From Bradyrhizobium sp. CCGE-LA001 (GTDB lineage Bacteria; Pseudomonadota; Alphaproteobacteria; Rhizobiales; Xanthobacteraceae): DNA of 64,000 bases. Below, piece after piece: positions 26,625 to 34,066 of this stretch. Where the stretch lies: positions 434,001-498,000 of the forward strand of contig NZ_CP013949.1 of assembly GCF_000296215.2 (NCBI RefSeq). Reading direction: 5' to 3'. The position numbers and the translations under genes were made by a program. A model generated the notes under the pieces. The model searched no databases. It was not told the DNA's origin and saw only the letters and a list, made by a program, of their open reading frames with translations. Within the stretch, counting starts at the first letter, position 1. Each line of letters starts with the position of its first letter.

Positions 26625-26703
26625 GAGCACCAGCTTTGCCTCAAAGGTGATCGCGGTGACCACGCTCGTGGTCGCCGCGCGACGGTTCGCGTGAGGCCGC
26701 CCC

Positions 26704-27918
26704 TCACGCGCTCCCCATCACGGTCCGTGTCAGCGTGCTCCGTGCGAACTTCTTCAGCGGCATCGGCTTGCCGAACAGGAAGCCCTGCACGAGATCGAAG
26801 CCGAGCTCGTTCGCGGCAACGAGATCGGCGCGGCTTTCGACGCCCTGGGCGACCGCCCGCGCGCCGTATCCTTGCGCCAGTTCGACGATGTGGCGGCACA
26901 CCGTGCGCTTCAGCCGGTCACCGCCGCTGCCCGTGACGAACTGCCGGTCCGCCTTCAGCTTGACGAAGGGAATCTTGTCCAGACCCATCAGCGACGGCCA
27001 GTTGGCGCCGAGATTGTCGATCGACAGGCCGATATTGTGCAGGCCGACTTCGCGCGCGACCTCGGTCAGAAGATCGAGCTCGCCGATCGCCTCCTCGCTG
27101 TCGATCTCGACCGTCAGCCCACCGAAGGCCGGATGCGTCGGCACGCGGCGGCAGAGATCGCGCACCGCCTGCGGCTCCTTCAGGTAGGACGCCGGCAGGT
27201 TGATCGAGAGATCGACCGGACTCTGCTGCTCCAGCAGATAGTGCCAGTCCTGTATGGCGCGGTCGATCACGAACTCCGAGAGGTCACGCAGATGCGGATC
27301 GTGCTCCTCGGGAATGAAATAGGCCGGCGGCACCACGCCCCAGGTCGGATGGCGCATGCGCACCAGCGCCTCGGCGCCGCTGCGGACCAGCGTGCGCGCG
27401 TCGATCTTCGGCTGGTACCAGAGCTCCAGCCAGCCGGCGTGCAGGGCTTCGCCGACATGCACGGCCGGGCTCGGCGCCGGCTCCTCCGGCAGCAGCATCG
27501 CGACACGTTCGCGCAGCGTCTCCGCGGCAAAGGGCGTGGTCAGCGGCGGCAGCATCGCGAGGCCATATTCCTCGCCGACCTGCCGCACCGCCCTGACGAT
27601 GATCGATTCACGGGCGCCGACCGCGAGAACTTTTCCGGCAAAGCCCTCGCGCACCAATATCTCCAGGAATCTGCCCGGCTCGATGCCGTCGGTGGCGACG
27701 CCGAGCAGGATCAGGTCCGGCAATTCGGTGGCGAGCACGCTCTGCAGCTCGTCCGCGCTGGCGCATTCGCTGGTGACGAAGCCAAGATCCTCGAGCACCT
27801 CGCTGAGAAAAGCGCGCAAGTGACGCTTGCTGTCGGCCACGCAGGCGCGCGGCGTCACCTTTCGTCGTCCGAAGGTCACAGGCCTTCGTCCGACGAGTTC
27901 AACAATCCCATCGTTCAT
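26704..27918 (-). CDS. Receiver-EAL protein with degenerate active sites
   Basis: A 404-residue protein: receiver-like domain (about 22-145) plus EAL-type c-di-GMP phosphodiesterase domain (about 155-400). In the receiver the phospho-acceptor Asp is replaced by Gly73 (LPDLILLGVATDG). In the EAL domain the E-A-L signature (183-185) is intact, but the metal-binding DDFG loop reads SIDNLGANWPSL (Asn302 for the second Asp) and the E of the EGVE motif is Gln358 (VAQGVES). It likely binds rather than cleaves c-di-GMP, or acts through protein contacts. The start ATG 27918 has GGGAG at good spacing. It lies alone in a signalling-rich block. Confidence 0.88.
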   Translation of the reverse strand: MNDGIVELVGRRPVTFGRRKVTPRACVADSKRHLRAFLSEVLEDLGFVTSECASADELQSVLATELPDLILLGVATDGIEPGRFLEILVREGFAGKVLAVGARESIIVRAVRQVGEEYGLAMLPPLTTPFAAETLRERVAMLLPEEPAPSPAVHVGEALHAGWLELWYQPKIDARTLVRSGAEALVRMRHPTWGVVPPAYFIPEEHDPHLRDLSEFVIDRAIQDWHYLLEQQSPVDLSINLPASYLKEPQAVRDLCRRVPTHPAFGGLTVEIDSEEAIGELDLLTEVAREVGLHNIGLSIDNLGANWPSLMGLDKIPFVKLKADRQFVTGSGGDRLKRTVCRHIVELAQGYGARAVAQGVESRADLVAANELGFDLVQGFLFGKPMPLKKFARSTLTRTVMGSA

Positions 27919-28569
27919 CAACACCACTCCCGTTCCGTGACGGTTTCTTAAACGCGGAGCGTGGGTTCAAATAAGGAGAGCTTCACGTCGTTGTTGAATT
28001 ATTTGAGTAACGTTAAGCTCTGCAATTCGAGCTAATTTGTCGGAAGATTCTTCGAAAAGAATTTGCATACTCGGGCACCGCATGCGCAACGACAGCCGGC
28101 GCATGCGTAATTTCGTGCGCGGGATCGACGCGCGCGCGGGCTTGCAGCATCATGCATCGAGCGATGCGATTGCGTGTCTCTTTGCTGCCATGACGAGGCC
28201 GTTTGAGGATTAATTTCCGGCGGCTTTTTTGGTGTTGCGCGGTGCCGACTGCCTCTTGGCCGCACGATGTGAGAGCAAAAGCGCTCATTCAGGGCGCGCG
28301 CATATGTCTCTTTCGCTCGCGACAATTCTGCGACACGGCGTGCGTCGTTGGGCGCACGAATGTGAAGCACATCACATGTGCATTGCTGCGCCTGCGCTAT
28401 TGCTCGACACAGCCGGTGGTGGGCTGTCGAGGATTACAGCGATGACGACGCGGCGAGTGATGTATTGGTGGTTGAGATTCGTGCTGTCGGGGCGATTTTT
28501 CGATCGCTTCCTGTGTCTGCCGCGCGCGCATTGAAGCCAATGCGTCGCGCAAGAGAGGCTGCGCGATTA
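27919..28569. other. 650-bp gap without a supported gene
   Basis: Several short frames exist on both strands but none has consistent codon use or a ribosome binding site. Visible structures are two short palindromes, GCATCGAGCGATGC (28154-28167) and GCACAT-CAC-ATGTGC (28367-28381). The region near 27960-28080 is AT-richer. Confidence 0.45.
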
Positions 28570-29733
28570 TCAGGTCTGCCCGATCAATTTGCGAAACGCC
28601 GCTGCACCGTCCTGCATCGCGTCGCGTCCCTTCCAGGCGAGCTGGGTCAGCTTGCCGCCTAGCGTATCGTGGCTGCGCAGCCGGCGCGATCCGAGAATGT
28701 GGCCGACATTGGCGGGGAAGCGGCTGACCTCGGCGGACACCAGCGCCTGGATCGCGGCCATCAATTGCTGGAGGCGGACGCCCCATTCGGACTGCTCGAT
28801 ACCGTCGATGCGGACCTTGAGCGCATATTCGGTGTCGTAGATCTCCGCGAGCAGATCGCGCGCGACCAGCACGCGATTGTGCCGGAGCGCGACCCGGAGC
28901 GCGAGACGCCTGTCGTCGAGCCGGTCGAGCACCATGTGAACGACACAGGCATAGGGGGCGGCGGCGACGTCCGCGGCGCTCTTGCTCGCGGCGGCCTTGG
29001 TGGCGAGCCGGACCAGTTGCCAGGGCGTCTTCAGGCGCCGAGCCACCAGCGCCAGCGCGAAAGGCAGCGCCTCGGGATGGGCTTTCTTGAAGGCATCGAG
29101 CTGCGCGGTGATCTGGGTGACCTGGCCGTCGTTGAATTTGGCGATCTTCTCGGGCAGTTTTTCGTTGAACTTCGGCAGTGCGTTGCCGGCGCGCAGCACC
29201 TGCTGCATCTTCCTCACATCGTCGAAGGCGCTGCGCGATGCCGTGTACTGCGCGAGCTTGCCGCGCGCGATCTCGGCGCTCTCCGGCGAGGCGAGGGTGT
29301 TCTCGAGGACCTTGATGACCTTGACCTGGAAGGTCGACGCGATTTTCTGCACTTCCTTCGGGTTGTTGGCGGCGACCTGGTCGTTGATCGCCTTGACGTA
29401 GTCGCGCGCCATGGTCGGCAGCAGGTCGCGGCAGATCCACTCCCAGATTGGGGTGAGGGTGTTGCGCGAGATCCGTCCCATATTGGCATGCTCGGGCGCG
29501 CCGTCGATCAGGAGCAGCTCGAGCGGTGCGAAGAAATAGCGCGACGGGCTGGTGGCGCGCGCCTGGGTCGATCCGTCCTTGCGAAACTCGGCGCGCAGGC
29601 GGGACTGGACGTCGGTCGAGCCCGGCATGTCGATGCCGCACAGCTCGAGCCGCTCCAATTCACTGAGCAGACAGCTGCGCGACAGCGGCGTCAGCCTCTG
29701 CAGGAATTCCGACAGCCGATCGATCTCGTTCAT
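28570..29733 (-). CDS. Conserved hypothetical protein, unknown function
   Basis: A 387-residue, largely helical soluble protein with no signal peptide, transmembrane segment or recognised catalytic motif. It begins MNEIDRLSEFLQRLTPLSRS and has a charged middle with long predicted helices (NDQVAANNPKEVQKIASTFQ, SAEIARGKLAQYTASRSAF). Codon use is typical of the genome. It lies between the REC-EAL gene and the divergent LuxR-type gene. The start was set at ATG 29733, as the upstream extension is Cys/Arg-rich and unlike the rest. Confidence 0.8.
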   Translation of the reverse strand: MNEIDRLSEFLQRLTPLSRSCLLSELERLELCGIDMPGSTDVQSRLRAEFRKDGSTQARATSPSRYFFAPLELLLIDGAPEHANMGRISRNTLTPIWEWICRDLLPTMARDYVKAINDQVAANNPKEVQKIASTFQVKVIKVLENTLASPESAEIARGKLAQYTASRSAFDDVRKMQQVLRAGNALPKFNEKLPEKIAKFNDGQVTQITAQLDAFKKAHPEALPFALALVARRLKTPWQLVRLATKAAASKSAADVAAAPYACVVHMVLDRLDDRRLALRVALRHNRVLVARDLLAEIYDTEYALKVRIDGIEQSEWGVRLQQLMAAIQALVSAEVSRFPANVGHILGSRRLRSHDTLGGKLTQLAWKGRDAMQDGAAAFRKLIGQT

Positions 29734-30067
29734 GGCACGCAATCTTCCGCAGCGTTTCCCGCAGGCCAAGAAGGCCCATGCGTGGAGGCATTTGCGCGCT
29801 CTCAACTCCCTTAGAGAAGCAAGTCGCCGTTAATTAATCCGTAAAATCCGGGGGGCGGCCGTGGGCGGCGGCGGCGGTTAACGAATGTCGCGCCTGTTGG
29901 CCCAGAATTTGAACGGAAATCTCAACCCCCGCGGGGCCGGCGGCAGCTTCGCGCAAGCACAAATTGTGCCTATGCCGTGCATTTAGCTTAAAACTGCCGA
30001 AATCACCGTAGTCTTACGGAGCAAAAAGTTAACTACAGACCGGGCCTGGTTCCGGTAAACGAGTGAC
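29734..30067. other. Divergent promoter region, no gene seen
   Basis: A 334-bp gap between divergent genes. It includes a GC-rich low-complexity patch (29850-29880) and an AT-richer patch near 29980-30040 that probably holds the promoter of the LuxR-type gene. No RNA or operator was recognised. Confidence 0.4.
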
Positions 30068-30688
30068 ATGGGGTCACAGAATGATACGGCCGCCGATTCG
30101 CGGCCGTCGGAATGGTACGAAAGCAGCACTGCTCCAGTCGAAGAGCTCGATTTCGTCCGCTTGAATGCGGCCCGCGCCAAGGCTGCCGACGAAATGGCCG
30201 CCGCCATCGCCCGCGAGCTCAACGGTCCCCTGACGGCGCTGCTGCTCTACATGGGCGAGATCAAGCATCACAGCGATCAGTTCGCGCCCGTCACCGGCGA
30301 TCGCGCTTATTTGCAGCGCGTGGTGGAGAATGCGCTGGCGCAGACCGAGCGTGTCTGCGGCCTCGTCAAGCAGCTTGCCGGGCCTCACAAGGGCAGCAGC
30401 CTGCCGGTCCCATCCGGGGCCGACGACACTGAGGCGCGGGCTGCCCGCGTGCCGCACCGCGTGCCCAGCGCCGAACTGCTCGGCCTGTCCGGTCAGAAGC
30501 GGCTCACCAAGCGCGAGCGCGAGGTGCTGAGGCTGATCAGTGAAGGCTATTCGAACAAGCAGGGCGCGCTTCGGATGCAGATCAGTCCGCGCACGTTCGA
30601 AAGCCACCGCGCCGAGGCGATGCGCAAGCTCGGTGCCCGCAACACCGCGGATCTCGTCCGCGCGGCGCTGCTGCATTCGATCGACTGA
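30068..30688 (+). CDS. LuxR-type regulator with N-terminal degenerate HisKA-like segment
   Basis: A 206-residue protein. The N-terminal part (about 35-115) reads AADEMAAAIARELNGPLTAL, which matches a histidine-kinase dimerisation helix, except the phospho-accepting His of the usual AHELNQPL is Arg49. The C-terminal LuxR/FixJ helix-turn-helix (about 140-205) is complete: LTKREREVLRLISEGYSNKQ, ISPRTFESHRAEAMRKLGAR. It resembles the response-regulator output domain of NwsB/FixJ without a receiver. It may dimerise through the kinase-like helices or interact with a kinase. Confidence 0.88.
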   Translation: MGSQNDTAADSRPSEWYESSTAPVEELDFVRLNAARAKAADEMAAAIARELNGPLTALLLYMGEIKHHSDQFAPVTGDRAYLQRVVENALAQTERVCGLVKQLAGPHKGSSLPVPSGADDTEARAARVPHRVPSAELLGLSGQKRLTKREREVLRLISEGYSNKQGALRMQISPRTFESHRAEAMRKLGARNTADLVRAALLHSID

Positions 30689-30737
30689 GATTGATGATTG
30701 CATTGTGCCCGGGCGGCCCGGGCCAAAGTCGCTGGAC

Positions 30738-30986
30738 TCAGAAATAGTCCTCGGCAAAGGGACGCGCGCGCGATGCGGGGCGCAGCGGCTTGGGCTCGTC
30801 CTTCGGCGCGTTCGGGATGATCGTGATGGTCCAGCGGGGAGGCATGCTCGATTCCTGCTCCAGCACCGAGCGCACGAAGCCAGTCACCGTCGACTCGCCA
30901 GACTTCACCGTCGCCATCCGGCCGTTGAACTGAGCGATGCGGAAGCGACGGACTTCCTTCTGGTCCGCAGTCTCATAGGTGAACAT
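30738..30986 (-). CDS. Small conserved hypothetical protein
   Basis: An 82-residue hydrophilic protein of unknown function, starting MFTYETADQKEVRRFRIAQF and containing TVTGFVRSVLEQESSMPPRW. A strong Shine-Dalgarno (AGGAGGG) lies 5 bp before ATG 30986, which supports translation. It has no signal peptide or membrane helix. It converges on the LuxR-type gene. Confidence 0.72.
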   Translation of the reverse strand: MFTYETADQKEVRRFRIAQFNGRMATVKSGESTVTGFVRSVLEQESSMPPRWTITIIPNAPKDEPKPLRPASRARPFAEDYF

Positions 30987-31140
30987 GAAAACCCTCCTGG
31001 TTTTCCGCGACTATCGCCACCTATGATTAGCCATCTGTGAATATCCCAAGCCGTAGAAGTACGGCGGGTATACCCGCGCGGGTGGTTGGAGCGCTTTCGA
31101 GGATGCCGGTTCGCGTGGCGAAAACGCGCCGAGCAAGTAT

Positions 31141-31518
31141 CTATCCTTCCGGCTCCTGCGCGCGCGCCGCGGCGTAGGCGGCATCCATCTGGTCCAGGAG
31201 ATCGCGGAGGTCGGCGTCGTGAAGCGTCTCCGCAGACTTCTCCAGCCGCAGCGCCAGCGCCGCCAGCCTGGCATAGCCGAACGTGCCGGCCGCGCTTTTC
31301 AGCGAATGTGCCTCGCGCGCGATCCTGGCGTGGTGCTGCTCGCGCGAAAGCGTGCGGAATAATTGCAGCCGCGCGCAGGTCTCGCTCCAGAACACGGCGC
31401 GCACCTCGCAGGCTCCGTCCTCGCCGATCTCGCGCACCAGCGCCGCGTAGGCGTTCGGGTCGCGCAGCGGGGTGCAATCGAGCACCTTCTGCGCCGGCGC
31501 GACGGTCACTTCAAACAT
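31141..31518 (-). CDS. Hpt (histidine phosphotransfer) domain protein
   Basis: A 125-residue single-domain phosphotransfer protein. The Hpt motif AHSLKSAAGTFGYARL carries the phosphorylated His. It would pass phosphate between a hybrid kinase receiver and a response regulator. A hybrid kinase is encoded about 10 kb away (40892-44488), a possible partner, though no direct link is shown. No strong ribosome binding site precedes the start. Confidence 0.85.
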   Translation of the reverse strand: MFEVTVAPAQKVLDCTPLRDPNAYAALVREIGEDGACEVRAVFWSETCARLQLFRTLSREQHHARIAREAHSLKSAAGTFGYARLAALALRLEKSAETLHDADLRDLLDQMDAAYAAARAQEPEG

Positions 31519-31668
31519 GGCTAGCCTGCCCCGATCAAGGTTCGATGCCGCGCGGGCCGATATCGGTGCGAGGCAGGTCGTGTCTAAGTCATTCGAATTT
31601 CAGTTCCGCAAGCAGGACGGTTCGTGTTTGCGGGTGGGCGTTAGCCTCAGGTTTACCACGCCTGCGGC

Positions 31669-32367
31669 TCAGCGCTGGCCGAGCAGCCGCTCGTATTGCG
31701 CCTTCACGGTGGCGTAGCATTCGCACGCGGTCTGGCGCAGGCCGTCCAAATTCATGAGCTGGATGTGTCCGCGGCTGTAATGGATGAAATTGGCCTGCTG
31801 CAAGGTGTTGGCGACCAGCGATACGCTGTTGCGCCGCGCCCCGATCATCTGGGCCATGGCCTCCTGGGTCAGCAGCAGGCGGGAGTCGCCCGACAGATCA
31901 TGGGTGTGGAGCAGGCAGCGCGACAAGCGCGACTCGACCGGATGGGCGGCATTGCAGCCCGCGGTCTGCTGGACTTGAGCGTAGACCGCCAGGCCATGGC
32001 GCGTGAGCAAGGACCGCAAGCTGCTGCTCTGCTCGGCCGCATCGCGCAGCCGGTCGAGATCCATCACTGAGGCTGAGCCGGGAACCAGCACGACGGCCGT
32101 GTTCAGCGCGCAGGCGTCGCCCATGGTCGAGAGCGTCCCGAGCAGGCTGTCGCGGCCGATCATCGCGACCTGCACATGCTCGCCCTTGGCGAGCTTCACC
32201 ACCAGTGAGATGACGCCGCGGTGGAGAAAATAGGCACGTTTGAGCGTCTCGCCGGCCTCGACCAGCACCGCGTCGTGGGGCAGATCGACCGTGCGCAGAT
32301 ACGGGCGGATCAGGTCATAGTCGTCTGCCGACAGCGCAGAGAGGAAACCGTTGGCTGGACGCACCAT
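31669..32367 (-). CDS. Crp/Fnr-family transcriptional regulator
   Basis: A 232-residue regulator with an N-terminal cyclic-nucleotide-binding-like beta-roll (VLVEAGETLKRAYFLHRGVI then SLVVKLAKGEHVQVAMIG) and C-terminal helix-turn-helix (LTQEAMAQMIGARRNSVSLV). It lacks the N-terminal cysteine cluster of oxygen-sensing Fnr/FixK-type proteins, so it is not itself an Fe-S sensor. The start was set at ATG 32367 (MVRPANGFLSAL); longer in-frame starts exist but lack family similarity. Confidence 0.92.
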   Translation of the reverse strand: MVRPANGFLSALSADDYDLIRPYLRTVDLPHDAVLVEAGETLKRAYFLHRGVISLVVKLAKGEHVQVAMIGRDSLLGTLSTMGDACALNTAVVLVPGSASVMDLDRLRDAAEQSSSLRSLLTRHGLAVYAQVQQTAGCNAAHPVESRLSRCLLHTHDLSGDSRLLLTQEAMAQMIGARRNSVSLVANTLQQANFIHYSRGHIQLMNLDGLRQTACECYATVKAQYERLLGQR

Positions 32368-33174
32368 CGTTTCCAAAGCTGACTCCCGTCTCCTGTACCG
32401 GCGCGGCGTTGAAAGCGCTCCCTGCGAGCAAATTCCATCATGTTCCCGTCGGGATATATTGGCAATTGGGACAATATGTCCGAGCGCGGCTCGTTGGATG
32501 TTCGTCGTGCTGCGACATGTGTGCACGTCCGCATGTAGTGCGGGCCCCAATGCTTCGCGTCCTCCACGGCCAGCATTGCGATCTCGATCACCTCCGTCTG
32601 GCCAGATGAGGTCGACTAACACCGATCCATCTTACAAGCAGACAGTCTGCGCGGCGGCGCCCGGGCTCAAGACAGCCTTCCTGACGTTTCTGGCCGGCGC
32701 ACGCAGACTCCAATGAGACATTCAGCAATTGCAGCAATAGCGGGCTGCGGCCGCCATGCCGATCAATCCGGCGCCGTCGGGCGTCAGACCGGCTCGTCAT
32801 AAGTTGTGCAACTATGGATCATATTTTAACAATTGTGACCTGCCCATATACCTGTTAGAGGGCAGAAAGGCTGCGACATTTGCGGCGGAAGTTAGAATCG
32901 CCCGCTGATTCGCTCTTGAGTTCTGGGCAACCCGCCCTGCACAGGCGCGCAGGAAAAAGCGGTAGGGGGCCTTCCTGCCGGAGTCGTTGCGTCGTGCTGT
33001 TATCGGACGCCGCCACCCCGCACATGTTCGTACATTGGAGGAATGCTTTCAGCGTTCCAGCATTGCTCCGAACCATGGCGCCGTGTGTGTGTCGCGTCCA
33101 TCGTCTCCGTTTCCCGGCGGCTCCACTGATATTGGCGACCATCCCTTCATTGATCGAAACCAAAGGAGAAAGGC
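32368..33174. other. ~800-bp gap without a supported gene
   Basis: No frame here has convincing coding character. Close to the Crp/Fnr gene there are two short symmetric motifs, TCCCGTCGGGA near 32450 and GGACA-ATA-TGTCC (32469-32481), that could be operators. Further on, AGTTGTGCAACT near 32803 is a 12-bp palindrome, followed by AT-rich DNA. Confidence 0.4.
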
Positions 33175-33656
33175 GTGCCCAACGGCTCGATGATTGAATT
33201 GCCGGAACGGGAGGCTCAAACGGGAGGGGAGGGTATGCGCCATATTCTCGTTGTCGACGACGACCCGATGGTGTGCATGGCCATCGAGATCTATCTCCAG
33301 CGCAACCATTTCGGGTGACGATCGCCGAGGGAGGTGAAGCCGGGTTGCGGGCTCTCGCACACGAGCAGTTCGATCTGATGATCATCGATATCTTCATGCC
33401 GCATATGCGCGGGTTCGAATCGATCCGGATCTTCCACGACCGGGCGCCCGCCATTCCGCTGATCGCGATGTCCGGTTACGCCTTCGCGAACCTGAATTTG
33501 CCCGCACCTGATTTCCTCAGGATGGCGCTGGAGATCGGTGCCGCGCGCTGCCTGCGCAAGCCCTTCACGCCGCATGCACTGCTCGCCGCCATCAACGATT
33601 GCCTGGTGGAGTATCGCCCCGATGCCTGGATGAGCTTGCCCCCACGGCTAAGTTAG
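33175..33656 (+). pseudogene. Single-domain response regulator, frameshifted
   Basis: A CheY-like receiver split by one missing base at about 33309-33312. From GTG 33175 (AGGAG 7 bp upstream) the frame reads MRHILVVDDDPMVCMAIEIY then LQRNHF before meeting a stop. The next frame continues as RVTIAEGGEAGLRALAHEQF, then DLMIIDIFMPHMRGFESIR with the phospho-acceptor Asp, and CLRKPFTPHALLAAINDCL with the conserved Lys. The paralogue at 44466-44885 aligns across the break (RAGHRVTVAGDG versus RNHF-RVTIAEGG), supporting one lost base. Either a recent pseudogene or a sequencing error. Confidence 0.8.
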
Positions 33657-34066
33657 CGCGGCGCGGACCACGGGTAACCGTTCGTTTACCGAAAGCACGA
33701 ACTTTCTCGAACTCGGCCCCGCACGAAATGAAAGTCGCGGTCTCGTTCGCGATTGCGGCCGTCTCTGGTCGGCTTCGCGTAGGCCGTGCCTATCGTCCTT
33801 CACATGCAGGACTTTCTCGCGCGCGCCGTCGCGTTCTCATCGGTGCGTTCGCCTCACGCCTCCCCGCATCGCGTCGAGGCGCCGGTCTTGCCGAAAAGCG
33901 CCATTGCATGCAGCCGAATGGCAAACTTCTCTTCAATGTCCGTATTAGCACGGAGGCTGAAATTAACGAGACTGTGAAAGGGGATGTCTAACGATCCAGG
34001 ATGAGGGCTTCCGTCGATTCCAAGCGAGGCTCGGGCGTCGAAGTCGATTTCAGTAGGGCGTAGCTC
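33657..34066. other. Upstream region of the chemotaxis operon, no gene seen
   Basis: A 410-bp gap. GGTAAC..GTTTACC forms a loose inverted repeat near 33673-33690, just after the receiver gene. The cheA promoter is expected here but no clear -35/-10 pair was found. Confidence 0.4.

Noticed and set aside
33599..33991. 130-codon plus-strand frame between the receiver remnant and cheA
   Set aside because: Arg/Ser/Pro-rich with no ribosome binding site, and it overlaps the end of the receiver frame; likely non-coding.
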